The notes under the pieces were generated by a model that saw nothing but the letters and a program-made list of their open reading frames with translations, ran no database searches and was not told the origin of the DNA. The position numbers were made by a program, and so were the translations under genes. From Alitta virens (taxonomy: Eukaryota > Annelida > Polychaeta > Phyllodocida > Nereididae), in the NCBI GenBank assembly GCA_932294295.1, contig OW028580.1:29204396-29268395 (forward strand): DNA of 64,000 nt. Reading direction: 5' to 3'. Positions 11,805 through 23,768 of the stretch are shown here, piece after piece. The stretch's first letter is position 1. The number at the start of each line of letters is the position of its first letter.

Positions 11805-12510
11805 CTGGTGATAATCTAGATATGCATGTTTACTATGTGCCTATGCAGAGGTATGTTAGATGACCCACTCTAGGTTTTAATGACCCCCAGATGGGTGCAA
11901 ACAAGTCTTTTTCACCTCATCTTGACGTCTACCTTTTGCAGTTCAACAGTTGTTCATCATAACCACTTAAACTTGGTGTTCGATCTTAAAATAATACTTT
12001 AAAAATATATATAAAAACCATCAACTACAATTTCCGTTTCAAGTTTATTGTATCTACTTTGCAGAACAAAAGAGAATTATTTTTTTTTTAGCATTTGTCA
12101 GTCAGGCAACGTGTGAGTATTCAAAATGGCGGAATCACGAGGGCATCTGTCAGGGGAGGCAATGTGACACACAAAGTTTCAGCATCTGTCAAAAGCAGGC
12201 AACTCAACATTTGATTAAACGTCGGAAAACAGTCGAGCAATTCCAGGGAGAATATTGGGCTTCGTTTGATATGCTGAGAAAACATGTTGCAATTTACCAG
12301 AACACTTCCAGGTTGTCATCCTATAGATAGGTATTTCTCTCAAAGTGAAAAGAGCATGAAGCTTAGATAAATAAAAAGTCAAAAAAAATAAAAAAATTAT
12401 TCCATAGATTTGGAAGAAGCTATTTCAGCAGTTTTAGAGCGAGCATGGACAGTTCAGGGGTGAAAGAGACGGATCAGAAAGATTGTAAAGTAATTGACCA
12501 ACGTTTCTAG
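11805..12510. other. Spacer, nothing recognised
   Basis: No supported gene or repeat family. Confidence 0.4.
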
Positions 12511-12513
12511 CTC

Positions 12514-12699
12514 ATTCCTAATGTCCTTGTCATAAAATACTTGTCTGTGCTATACAGGCCATTAGTGGAGAAGATACAGAAATAGCATTACAACTGTACA
12601 GAAAAGGGGTAAACTTTGGTCAAAAGAGGTGATATTTGTATCTTCTCCACTAATGGTGTGTAGCACAGACAAATATTTTACGACAAGGACATAAGGAAT
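12514..12699. repeat. Imperfect inverted repeat, about 70-bp arms (snap-back element)
   Basis: The left arm (about 12514-12583) and right arm (about 12633-12699) are reverse complements with a few mismatches and short gaps. Shared blocks include TGTCCTTGTC, TTGTCTGTGCTA and CCATTAGTGGAGAAGATAC. The loop is about 50 bases. It has no coding capacity. It is probably a MITE or a structured RNA-forming repeat. Confidence 0.85.
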
Positions 12700-12719
12700 A
12701 ACTTTCTAATATTTGAAAC

Positions 12720-13485
12720 AGAGCGCGGCAACTTTTTTTTTTTTTAATTCAAGAAAAATTAAATGGAGCAGATTGATAGAAAAAGAGGAATCAAGGATAA
12801 CAGAGCTATGGATAAGAGAATAAATTTTTAAAAAGACGCACAGTATGAAATTGAAAAAGAGAGAATTCTGAAAGAAAAATATGAAAATTTGACATCGGTG
12901 GAAATGAAGAAATGAAGAATGCAAATAACAGAATCAAAATTGTTATTGCAAATTTTTCTCCATCTACGTCTGTATTTTCTTGTTTGTTTTTATCTACAAC
13001 TCTCACAAGTTCATTTTCTTTTTTTTTTTTTAAATTATTTAATTTTGTTCTGAACACCAAATATAACTAGGAACCAAATCAATCAATAAAACACACAAAA
13101 ATAACTCTCTTTGTAAAACGTTATCAAAGAAGACTGTTTTTACCAAGGTGAAGACCCAAAATTACATGATTGCTTTTGACTGATCCGCTAGCTTAACCCG
13201 AACGTGGTCCGAATTATAACTGGGAGGAGTCCGCTTTTTGACAGGGCTGCGGATTCCAAAAAATGGCACCGCAAATTAGTAGCTGCCACAAGCAAACATG
13301 CAAGGCATGAATAAAATCTTTCTTCTGAATTTACAGCACACAAAACAAGTAAACTCACTCAGAATTTTCATGAAAAGGAATGCCTAGGGGTGCAGATGTA
13401 TCATAAACATAATATTACTTTGAGAAATGACATCGAACTTTCATGTGCGATATGTCAAGAATTCTAGCATTTTGCTAGAAATGAT
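12720..13485. other. AT-rich spacer, nothing recognised
   Basis: Poly-T and poly-A tracts (for example 12731-12745 and 13019-13031). The two overlapping minus-strand frames (72 and 84 codons) are F/I/L-rich chance translations. Confidence 0.4.
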
Positions 13486-13493
13486 GGCAATGA

Positions 13494-13507
13494 TAGTAGT
13501 AGTAGTT

Positions 13508-13540
<33 letters not shown>

Positions 13541-13674
13541 ATAGTAATAGTAGTAGTAGTAGTAGTAGTAGCAGTAGTAGTGGTAGTAGTAGTTGTAGTA
13601 GTAATAGTAGTAGTAGCAGTAGTAGCATTTGTAGTAGTAGTAGCATTTGTAGTAGCAGTAGCAGTGGTAATAGC

Positions 13675-13741
<67 letters not shown>

Positions 13742-13862
13742 ATAGTAGTAGTAGTAGTAGTAGAAGTAATAATAGTAGTAGTAGTAGTAGTAATAGTAAT
13801 AGTAGTGGTAGTAGTAGTAGTTATCGTAATAGTAGCAGTTGTTGTGGTAGTCTTAGCATTGC
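13494..13862. repeat. (GTA)n trinucleotide microsatellite
   Basis: Long GTA/AGT run with GCA, ATA and TTG variants. The 155-codon valine-rich and 60-codon leucine-rich frames are translations of this array, not genes. Confidence 0.97.
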
Positions 13863-13869
13863 TTAGTAG

Positions 13870-15060
13870 TGTGAGTAATAATTCCCCAAACTAAGAAATA
13901 AATATATTCACAAACAAATAAGTCTTTGCCGCCTGATCTGACTTCTGGCCATTTTCCATCAACTCACAAAAAGCACACTTGATTTATGACCTCCTGGTGA
14001 CAGCTACTTCTTTTTCACATCTTAATTTCCCCACCTCTACTTTTTTCTCATTTATTCCTTGATTCCAAGGAAGGAAGATTCCTGTAACTTCTAACAGAGT
14101 CTTGATCCATTGAAGTTTCGGCTTCCTGTTGCAGGCTGCAGGTCTTGGGAGGGTCATGCAGGTCTTTTACTGCGTGATGGACATTGGCAGGTGGTCAGTT
14201 AGAGAGTACTTGTGGTCATCTCAAGAGATGGACATTGGTAAAGACCACTCAAATGGTCAGACTGGCCACCATCTGCTGGACAGCCAACAGATGTCCAACA
14301 TGCGAAAGCACAGTTGAAATGAGCGCATTGAAGAAACTTTCTGAGACTTTTAATTCCCACGTTTATTGCTCTGTTAGTCAAGTCAATATATTTACGGTAC
14401 GGTTTGAATTGCTTCAAATAAATTTGAATAATAAGATTTATTGAGAGAACTAGTAAAAAGGTCTTGAAACATTATAGTTGAATATTTTTTTTTGTGCAGT
14501 TTGGATAATTTTTTTTTTTATTACAAATAATACATACAAAAGTACTTGTTTATCACACTTTATGAAAACATTATGTTACATAAACCAGAGTTACATACAT
14601 TACTGTTTCAAATTTGTGTTCGTTTTGGTCTCCTGGTATGTGTTTTGCAGTATTTGATCATACATTCCAATTTTCATCAAACTTTCTGGTCATTTCTGCC
14701 TCACTACACATACCTGCATAATAATTATGCACACCGAAATTTGATAAAATTTTCACTTTGTAGAGAATCCGTGCTTATATGGCTACAATATTTACAGAAG
14801 ATGTCTCTACACCTTCAACAAGTCAATAAAAATGATTTCAAGGCACTCTGACACTTTATTGCTGAAAAATCCTCAAAATATGGACTTGCATAATAACTAT
14901 GTAGTACTACGTGACATGTACTTTTCAAGAAACTATAATTTGGTGTATCTCATTTGAACCCAGGTTTTTTTTTTTTGTTTTTTTCTAATCTTCTACTGTG
15001 ACTAAGTTAACCTACATCAGGTCAAGCACAAATTTCAACTAGCTATTTGTAAATTAAAGG
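13870..15060. other. Spacer, nothing firmly recognised
   Basis: The segment 14100-14340 is less AT-rich and has overlapping frames of 62, 86 and 72 codons on both strands, but none shows a domain. The remainder is AT-rich with poly-T runs. Confidence 0.4.
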
Positions 15061-15071
15061 TCAACACTCAC

Positions 15072-15125
15072 CACTATAATGATGTCACCAATCAGATGAT
15101 AACACAAGAAACCCAATGGACTTAC
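15072..15125 (-). other. Candidate recursive splice site with 54-nt exon
   Basis: On the minus strand a strong acceptor (TTTCTTTTCTTCCAG, ending at 15126) is followed at once by a consensus donor GTAAGT (15125-15120). Another donor, GTG|GTGAGT, sits 54 nt downstream (exon end 15072). An AG|GTAAGT fusion with a nearby second donor is the layout of recursive-splicing sites and RS-exons in long introns. The 54 nt are open in one frame (18 hydrophobic residues beginning VSPLGF), so a short coding exon of a membrane protein is the alternative. Splicing itself is inferred. Confidence 0.5.
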
Positions 15126-15224
15126 CTGGAAGAAAAGAAACACATAATAATAAATATTATAGATTGTAACATTACATTTGAACGCCATGAAAGAAAAAAA
15201 AATTTAAATTGTCTTTGGATTTTG

Positions 15225-15420
15225 GCCTTGTATGACCAGCTGCCAGAAGCAAACGAAATGATGGGGTGACAAGATTTGGACCCCCAACATAAGTTACACA
15301 ATTACCCATGGGTGGGGTTCTTTAACTTACCCCAGCATAGAATGTATAAAGACGCCACTAAAGTCAACATCTTAGCTCATGGGGGGTCGTAGTTCAAACC
15401 CAAAACCTTCTTATTTTGTA
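15225..15420 (-). mobile_element. SINE-2 copy, reverse
   Basis: Contains ATTACCCATGGGTGGGGTTC, CTTACCCCAGCATAGAAT and, at its far end, GTTCAAACCCAAAACC (reverse of a B box). It matches the other SINE-2 copies in order but is diverged. Confidence 0.65.
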
Positions 15421-15764
15421 TCATTACTCATATACAAAGGTTTTTGCTGAACAAATAGCATGAACCAGATTCCATACTATGGCCATTTATCATGTTTATT
15501 ATAAAGCACTTCACCCTAAGGTCATTCCTCTGAAATGTATAGCTATTTGTGCTGGCAATATTGCATCAAATTAAGAAATATGATTGAATATTAGATCAGT
15601 TTCATTAATTATACATGACTGTCATGAAATGGCGTATAATAAGGTCTCAATATGCTCGTTATTGAGTCTATATCGGTGATTATTAGTTTATTATTGAATC
15701 ATTCACACGTGAATCAGAGAAAATTGGTTTGGAATGTTACATGCAATGCGTGTTAAGGTTGCCA

Positions 15765-15860
15765 AGTAGCATGGCCTAGTGGTTAAAAGTTCTTCCACAC
15801 TGGCTGCTTATTGCAGTGCTTAATCAGAGGTTGTGGATTCAACACTGCCCAACTGGAGAT
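15765..15860 (+). mobile_element. tRNA-like SINE head followed by a GATA tail
   Basis: AGCATGGCCTAGTGGTTAAA and then GGTTGTGGATTCAACACTGC give A- and B-box-like blocks with tRNA spacing. A GATA-type tail begins at about 15858. It is probably a 3'-deleted or very short SINE-2-type copy. Confidence 0.55.
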
Positions 15861-16022
15861 AGACAGATAGACAGATAGACAGACATAAAGATAGATAAAG
15901 ATAGATAGATATAGATAGATACCTAGATATATAGAGAGATAGATAGACAGACAGAATGATAGATAGATAGATAGAGAGATGGATAGATGGATAGATGGAT
16001 CGACAGATAGATAGATAGATGA
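15858..16022. repeat. (GATA/GACA)n tetranucleotide array
   Basis: GATA, GACA and GATG units. The 135-codon minus-strand frame through it is a repeat artefact. Confidence 0.93.
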
Positions 16023-16307
16023 AATCAATCCAATTATCAATGACTGATGAACAGATTTCCTGGTCTTGGCAATAATACAGGTCAAGGCATATTTAACATT
16101 AGTCAACATATTTCCTAAACTTCTCTTTTTGTAAACGGTCGCCAAAAAAAAAATATATATATACTCTCTTCTTTTTTCAGTAGTACACACTCAGTCATGA
16201 GACTGCAACATATGTCGAATATTCCAAACATCTACATTCTATTTGCCCAATCCATCTCTTCACTTCCAACACAAGAAAGGGATCATTTGCATTGGCCAGA
16301 TCTCAGA

Positions 16308-17250
16308 TGTACCGTGGCCCAGAAGTACAAAGTAGTGGCCAAAACAGAAATTACTTCCTGCACCCTATTTCATTGTTATTGCACGCCAATTACGATCTGT
16401 TTGCTGCTCACTACAAAACTGTTGTTGCGCGCTAAAAAAACGGTTGCTGCGCACTAAAAAACGGTAGTTGCGCGCTAAAAAACGGTTGTTGCGCGCTACA
16501 AAACAGTTGTTGCGCGCTACAAAACAGTTGTTGCGTGCTACAAGCAGTGGCGTAGCCATGGGGGGGGGGGGGGCCTGGGGGGGGGGGGGGTTTACCAGGT
16601 TTATCAAGAATATACACCTATTTACCCACAAATGTTGCTGGTTTATCACAATACCAAATTACAGCTTTTAAAAGTCAGTAAGAATGCATAACGACTAGAT
16701 TATTTGATATGAACCCTTAAGGTCGTTTAAATTTGGCCATGACCAAAGATACCCTGCACAGAGTTTCAGAGGGCTGAAATACTAATTTTCTTTGGATATA
16801 CCAAGAGAATAATATATAGTTTAAATTACCTGTACACTTTTTTTATCTGTAGGACATTCTCTGCAAAATACTGGCATTTAAAGTTACTAGCATGTTTAAA
16901 ACCATGTTTCCCAGACTAAAATATGTAAGGCTACCCTGGATAGTTGCAAAAATGGACTCAAATAACATTTTCACATTTATAAGTGCTGGAGAGCAATTTC
17001 ATTTTAGCTCATTTTGGTATTTATCGGTAAAATTGGAGTTAACCAACTACAATCAATCACTATGTGGCCTAAAAAACTGAAACATTAGTGAAGTGATTTT
17101 ACGCGAAACAACGATTTTTTTTCCGTGCAACAACGATTTTTTCCCGTGCAACAACGCGTTTTTCGTGCGCAGCAACGTTTTTCTACAGCACAACAATAAT
17201 TTTCTACCGTGCAGCTTCACAACTACTTTGTACTTCTGGGCCACGGTACA
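16308..17250. mobile_element. Foldback element with inverted 29-bp ends and internal tandem arrays
   Basis: Bases 16308-16336 and 17222-17250 are perfect 29-bp inverted repeats (core CCGTGGCCCAGAAGTACAAA). Similarity continues weakly outward around TTGGCCA. Just inside each end lie short tandem arrays. About seven ~21-bp units with TTGTTGCGCGCTA lie at 16400-16548. Related units in inverted orientation (CGTGCAACAACG with T runs) lie at 17100-17215. The element also contains two poly-G runs at 16560-16590, next to a GCAGTGGCGTAGCCATGG motif. No transposase is seen. The layout fits a non-autonomous foldback-type DNA transposon. Confidence 0.65.
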
Positions 17251-17289
17251 GATGAAAAGATTTTGCCTCAGCTCTATTGGCCAAGCAAT

Positions 17290-19480
17290 GTTGTCCCTAG
17301 TTCTGCGTGTTATCGCAAGAGGGCGTCCGCATCTGATAAGTGGCGTCCTCTGTGAACAGACAATGAAAATCAATATAGGATTCTGGACGTTGTCAAGATT
17401 TGTGCTGGCTGGCCAGCAAATATTGCGAGAGGCTATCAATCAAAAGCTAAAAAGAGGCTGTCAACTTGGCCAGGCCAACAGATGCTAGTCAGTTTCATGT
17501 GTTTGCTTTGTCCAGGAAAAAGGACAGCGTTAAATCTGTATCAGAAATGCAACTGAGAAATCATAGATGAGTCTGAGTTGTATTGGTATATATCAAAACA
17601 TCACTTTCATAATCAAGAAGTAAACAAATATGTAACCTAATAGTCTAAAAAGCAAGATTTCTTGACTATCATTAAAAAAAGCTCCATATTTAACAAAAAA
17701 AACTATTCATTAAGTGCGTGATAACCTTCAAGTAGGATTAATAAAGAAGTTTTAAAAAAAAACCACACCAAAATAACGTTTCTTAAATTTTTTCCACAGC
17801 ATTTGCTTATAGCACATTTGTCTATCATATGTATATTAATTATATTTCCATGATACCAAACCTACCAGCTAAACTCAACTATACAAAATGTCTATCTAAA
17901 GCGTCTAAAATCCATCAGTAATATACATGGCCAAATGTGCCATGTGCATTTTCCATGCGTATGGATAAACGCATGGAAAACGCACATTTGGCCAGGTATC
18001 ATCACATATTGGCTCCAAAGTAAATTAGCTTCAGCCATTAATATCACAGATCTATACGATATGATTTTTATCTCTATTGTTGACATAAAAGTATGACCCA
18101 AGGGACCACTGCCAATACATTAAAGCAAATTGATCCATCACATTTCAATAACTTGGCTATGATGGTAGAAACTTGCCACACAGACTAAGGGGTATAGGAT
18201 TATGATCCATTGACATGTATGGGCATGTTTGGACTACTGTCACATGTGCAGGCTGTGCAGCAATGATGTGAAATTGATCATATTTGAATGTAAGAAGAGT
18301 TTTTCTGTAGATGTATAAGGTTTTCTAAACATATCTACACTATTTAACTAAAAGAAAACATAAAGATGATGATTATAAACATTATTTTCATACCAGATCT
18401 CAATCTATAGAATACCTGATACTAAGCAGCTAAGATATCTTACTGCTTAAGAGTACTTCTAAATTCACTTTTAAAATTTTGAGGACAAGCCTGGTGAAGT
18501 TTTGTCATCACTTTTTGTGCATGCCCATATTAGGATTGACCTTATAAGGAATACTTATATTTTGGGAGAGTGTGCTGTATGAGATAGTTTCAGCTAGTTT
18601 TGGCCAAAAGTACTTGGTCACCACATTTGGTCACTAAAATAAACTGTCATATCTTATTTGGGTCAAGGACACCTGAAGGTCAATATACTCGAAACTTGTT
18701 TAATCAAAGTGATTGACCGTTGACAAAAACTATAGTCTCCTGGATTCAGATATATTGTCTTATTAATTTCTCAGTGTGTTAGCTGAACAACACACTTTAA
18801 AAACAGGAAGAAGAAGAGGAAAAAAACCTTCCAGTAATTCATAATTAACTACGTTTAATGAGTCTAAATCCAATGTGGACAACTGGATGTAGTTAACATG
18901 GAGTTAGAAGTTAGGGTTTGAGTAACCGATACGATTTTTGTCCATTCTGAAGTCATGTATCATGAAAACCATGTGAATTTATTATAATGTCATTACATCT
19001 ATGCATGTCTTCCGTGGTCAGAATACAATGGTCACATTTTAATTCCATATTTAACATTTAAAAAAAATATTTATGTATTATTGACTCAAAAGGTTAACCA
19101 CATTTATAAATTTTCTACATACAACATTTTCACAATGTTTATTTTACCCATGTGTTGCCACCAGAAATCTACCGTAAAAAAACTCAAATTATAAATTATC
19201 ACCTATCATAAATGTCAATAATATAGAGTGCAATTTTATATTATTAACCTAGTCAGCGTGCTTTTTTTAAAAATTATATCACTGTTATGTTATTTGACTA
19301 ACTGTTAATACAATATGATATGACAAGATTCTCTCAGATAATTTTGGACTTCCAAAACAATCAGTTGCAGTAATGTAACTTATAATGACTAGTATGTGTT
19401 GAAAATATATTCAGAACATCAGTTTGCAGAGAGCGGGACCTTACAATTGAGAAAATTCTTTGTAAACGGATGTGGTCTCA
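17290..19480. other. AT-rich spacer with one MITE inside
   Basis: No gene is recognised. It contains the short palindromic MITE at 17926-17996, listed separately. Confidence 0.4.
17926..17996. mobile_element. Palindromic MITE A, short copy
   Basis: Begins CATGGCCAAATGTGCCA, ends GCACATTTGGCCAGG and is almost wholly self-complementary around GGATAAACGCATGGAAAA. It is flanked on both sides by TA (17924-17925 and 17997-17998), as expected for Tc1/mariner-type insertion. Confidence 0.85.
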
Positions 19481-19486
19481 ATGTGT

Positions 19487-19670
19487 GGGGGCCAAGCTCA
19501 GTGGTAGCTCGTTGGGCTTCTAACCGCTGAGTCCCAGGTTTAATTCCCAGTCAAGTCTAAGTTGGATAGCTGTTTCATCCATCATCTCATTGCCATGGTC
19601 CCTGCCTGTCCTAATTAGCCCATCAGGTACAGAAATACAGGACGTAAAGCCCTAATCCACCACCACCACT
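19487..19670 (+). mobile_element. SINE-1 copy, forward
   Basis: The tRNA-derived head GGGGGCCAAGCTCAGTGGTA, loop CTTCTAA and B box AGGTTTAATTCC are followed by a body (GGATAGCTGTTTCATCC, CATTGCCATGGTCCCTGCC, TACAGGACGTAAAGCCCTAA) and a CCA-rich tail. A possible imperfect duplication TGGTCTCAAT/TGGTCTTAAT lies at 19473-19482 and 19670-19679. The family recurs at 38731, 52698 and 63322. Confidence 0.9.
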
Positions 19671-19849
19671 GGTCTTAATAATGAGGTGGTCTATTGTTTT
19701 GGACTAACTGCAATGGTTTTAATCGAAGCTGACCTTCACAAGAAAGATCAAACAATTTCAAACACTTAACATGGTATGTCAGTGTCTCAATGCCACTACA
19801 TAGGTCTAAAGCTTAGTCAGCTTATATGATCAGCTAACCGAGGTAGAAG

Positions 19850-19985
19850 TAATGATGAGATGATAAGGCTTGGCGTCCACAACATGACATATATTTACCC
19901 CATGGGTGGGGTCTTCCGCTTGCCTCACCATAGACACCGAGTTCAAGGCACCTCAAATTTAACGTCTCATGCTATCGACATACCA
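19850..19985 (-). mobile_element. SINE-2 fragment, reverse
   Basis: Carries TTTACCCCATGGGTGGGGTC, GCCTCACCATAGACACCGAG and CAAATTTAACGTCTCATGC, the reverse complements of the SINE-2 body blocks in the expected order. The tRNA-like head is missing. Confidence 0.75.
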
Positions 19986-20024
19986 ATTTATCATAATCCA
20001 AAAAAATACCTGACTTTGATCTAA

Positions 20025-20215
20025 ACATGCAGAAGCCAGCTGCTTCTGTCTACTTCTGTAACTAATAGTCAGCTTAAATGTATCACCAGAAAAAAGTATA
20101 CATTGGCAAATGTAAGAAATTAATTACATATATCATAAATATGTACTTTTAGATCTGGTTTTGTGTATCCAGCAATGACAGCTTTGTTGCTAGGCTTAAT
20201 TTGATAAAAACTGTA
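20025..20215. mobile_element. Internal fragment of MITE B
   Basis: Retains AGCCAGCTGCTTCTGTCTAC and TACTTTTAGATCTGG, internal blocks of the CAGTTAG-family MITE, but lacks recognisable ends. Confidence 0.6.
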
Positions 20216-20219
20216 GACA

Positions 20220-21640
20220 TATTTTCATAACTATATTATTCCCAGTATCATCATACTCCAATATCCATCACTATTTACCACCTTCCTGGTAAAATGCATA
20301 TTATGAGCTATTATCTCCATCGACCAATGACACCAAAATTGGACAAAGCAGCAACTTGACACAACAACACCAACTTACTTTTTGCGCAAAAGAAGAGAAC
20401 TATCCACTTCACAAAGTGACTGTCAGGAAACTTGGAGCTCAAACTTTCAGCAATGGGATTTTCCAATGGCTTTCTCCTGAAGATAATCCTTTCCATTCTG
20501 TGATAATCGGGAGTATTATGTAAGTAAGCATTACAGCCAGTCCAGCTGTTTATCCTGAGGCATATTATTGATCACCTTATTATATTATGGTATGGCGCAG
20601 CTCAGATCAGTTGTATCGAGGTTGGGGGCAAGTGCAGTTTACCCCCCTAATTAAAAATACTCCATATTATAAAGAAGAATATATTTGAAACATTTCCTCA
20701 AAATAAACTTATTTTACCACCGACACTTATTCATCACCTATATGTTTCATACATTTTCCATTCAAAGATTACTGCATGGATTTATGATCTACAATTATGT
20801 GGTCCAATATTTGTCACACACGGTTCACTGTATGCAATAATCAGTACAAAAATAGGCACAATTTAAATGTAAGTTCACCGTATATTTCATGTCCAATGCA
20901 CAAGTATAATCAAGGTTTGGACAGAAAGAATGTATAGAAAATATAAATATAAGCCAAATTTGAGGTTGTTATTCATGATTCATTGTATGTATGTTTCTAA
21001 TCGTGACCCACCAGCTCAATTAATTTTCCTAAAACTTGTAGAAGTCAAAATCGTAAATGTGTGTCAATGACCAAAATGGTATAACTGGCTTTTAATTTGA
21101 TTTCAGCAAAAACTGCCCACTTGTTTGTTTGCTAATGTAAGAAAAAGGGTAATTCTCAGAATCTGTGATGCTAAGATTGATTATCTTCCGTAATAATAAA
21201 TTATTTCATGTGGCTGATATCCGTCTTATTGCAATGCATAGGATAAGGCAATCCGAATATATCCAATGCTTTCAAAATCATCAAAACCAAGGAAAAAACA
21301 AATTACATACAATCTATGACAGTCTATGCCCTTCCAATGCATGCGGGATGCTTATGTCCAAAGTATGTGTAATGTGCTTACAAATAGCTTTGAAAAAGTA
21401 GTGTGTCTGCATTCTTCATAAGTAGACTTATACAAAAAGAGATGCCGACTTGTATTAAGATCAAAATAATCATCAAATAGAAATTATTGGCAGAAATACT
21501 TAAATAAATCCCCTTTTCAAGCGTACGATATCAATGATTTGATCCCATCATCTATTCTGTGTCAGATTCCAAAGACATCAACTTGGCATGCCATAAGATA
21601 CCTAGAAGCTATTATTGTATGGGCCAAGAATTATATGCAG
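20220..21640. other. AT-rich spacer, nothing recognised
   Basis: Frames of 61 and 78 codons (20496-20311 minus, 21165-21401 plus) have no motif. No repeat family was recognised. Confidence 0.4.
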
Positions 21641-21815
21641 TAAAACCCTGTCATTAAGGCCATTTTTTGGTGCAACATTTACAGGTCTTAATGGCGGTAG
21701 TCTTAATAGTGAGGTCGATATCATAGGTGACCTAACAGATGGGTTAGAATTCAATAGTCTTAATGGTGAGGTGATCTTAATATTGAGGTAGTCTTGTAGC
21801 TATTTTGCACTGAAC
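21640..21815. repeat. Degenerate tandem of GTCTTAATGGTGAGGT-like units
   Basis: After GTAAAACCCTGTCATTAAGG come four spaced units of the form GTCTTAAT(G/A)GTGAGGT at about 21692-21795. A related unit, GGTCTTAATAATGAGGTGGT, abuts the SINE at 19671. Possibly a short dispersed repeat. Confidence 0.55.
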
Positions 21816-22040
21816 TTGATATAAAAAAAAAACTTTAGAAGATCACATCAATAGATTTACAGGTCTTTTGAGCAGTCTAGACACAGGCTATATACTGAAA
21901 TTGGAGCTGGTTTTCATTGTGAAATTAAGTGCACTGTCAAGTATCATTTCTTTGATGTCACACGTAACACACATTCACCTGTACTTTGCTGCTCTTAAAC
22001 TAGTGATGGGCTTGAAACTAACTCCATTGGTCAAGATAGG

Positions 22041-22042
<2 letters not shown>

Positions 22043-22103
<61 letters not shown>

Positions 22104-22135
22104 CAGTCAGTTGGTCAGTTGGTCAGTCAGTCAGT
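22043..22135. repeat. (GATT)n then (CAGT)n microsatellite
   Basis: A GATT array from 22043 to about 22102 passes into CAGT/TGGT units. Further CAGT units lie at 22205-22255. Confidence 0.95.
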
Positions 22136-22139
22136 CTTG

Positions 22140-23765
22140 AAATTATTATTTATTCCTTAACCATTCATTCATTCTTTCAATTATTCATTAATCCATTCAT
22201 TCTAATTCAGCTAGTAGGTCAGTAAGTCAGTCAGTCATTCAGTCGATCAGTCATTGGGTGTTTATATGCTCCAGCCAGCTGACCGTTTGCAGCGACATGT
22301 CATACATGAAATAAAACATTGTGTAAGCTCTGGGCTCCAAAAACATTGGATTTTTTCATACTTGCATGATTCATCCTGACAGAAGCTTTCGTGGCATGGT
22401 TTTAATTTGGTTTATTCAATAATTTGTTGTAATTGGTGTCGGATATGTTCACCAGAGGGAGCACAGGTCTAGTGAAGCAACAATAAGCTCCCTCTGCCGA
22501 ATGTAGTTGAAGTGATTCTCAGTGACACAAGAGGGCTCTTGCGAGTTGTTTGCAACCAGAAGCCACCTAGTGTTTAAACCATTCCCTACCGGTTTATTAA
22601 TCGATAGATACCACAAGAAGAACAAAAATTACGGCAAACCTATTAATATAACTTGTCTGTCACCTTCTGTCTTGTTTGATGTACAACCAGAAAACCACCT
22701 TATCCTTCCATGTTGGCCTAGATCTTTGGTTACTTACATAGAAACCATTTGAGTGTGGGAATAAGTGCCATCATTCAGGCTGGCTTTATTGTGATCTGCG
22801 ATGGTGAACTTAAAAATCTAGAAATTATTCTGTGGATTTTGTTAATCAGTGGGCTAAAATGGTGAGGTATGTTTTCCAAAAGGTCGACAGATATAATAAT
22901 AAATCTACAGCATTGCTCTCTCCAAGGGCTGGGGTGGGGTATGGCTATTTATTTATTTGCTTTACATTGTGTCCACCACTATATATGATTGGCTCTCCCC
23001 TCCTCCATGGAAGATTTTGGGATCATCGGTGGTAGGATTTAGAAGGCATTAATTAGTAAGGCCATGTTCTTGTATAACATTTTTAGTACTAATTCAGTAT
23101 AGGATGTGAAAAATTGACAGTTGACTTCGGAATAGTGGAAAACCAATACGTTCTAACTGTGATCAATTAACCATACTTCCATCAGGCAATATTTATTCAA
23201 TTAATTACATCAGTAAACAAACACTGTCCCAACAATTAAAACTAAAATGTAAATGTCCTACCAGAAACAGGGTTGTGTTCACACATCGGCCATAATGACG
23301 TCATAACATGCTTGCAATTGGGTATTGACAGATGCTCTAAAAAATCAGTGAAGCATTTTGGGAATGGGTTCAGCTGGCATCTGTATTTTTTCTCATCTTT
23401 TTTCTCATCTTTTTTTCCAGATTTTTTTCTCTTTTCAGGGAGCTGTTTTGCTTTGTACCGATTGAATGTCTGCAGACAAGCTCAGAAGATAAATTATGGG
23501 CGGGATGGTGTTTTGCAGTCAAGTTGCCTGCCAATGGCTTTGGCGACAGAGAAGATGGAACCGTGTGATTATTCCTGTATTTAGACGATGCTAGTGATGA
23601 TGCTACTGCTCTAGTTCTGGGTCTATATATACAAGCATCATGTCCTCTGGCTAGATTAGACATGGCAAATACCAGAAATATTGATAATAAGGATTGTTAG
23701 ATCAGCATGGCTCTGTAGCGTCAGGCATCATCATAGGTATGTAGGTTTTAATACAAGAAATCAAC
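22140..23765. other. Spacer, nothing firmly recognised
   Basis: A 103-codon plus frame at 23273-23584 crosses a T-rich stretch with two acceptor-like sites (CTTTTTTTCCAG near 23421, CTCTTTTCAG near 23440) but shows no domain. No supported gene. Confidence 0.4.
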
Positions 23766-23768
23766 ATA

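Noticed and set aside
13427..13894. Valine-rich 155-codon frame resembling a membrane protein
   Set aside because: It is the translation of a GTA trinucleotide array. The hydrophobicity comes from the repeat.
23273..23584. 103-codon frame as an exon after TTTTCTCTTTTCAG
   Set aside because: No domain, no clear donor, and the N-terminal part crosses a T-rich tract.
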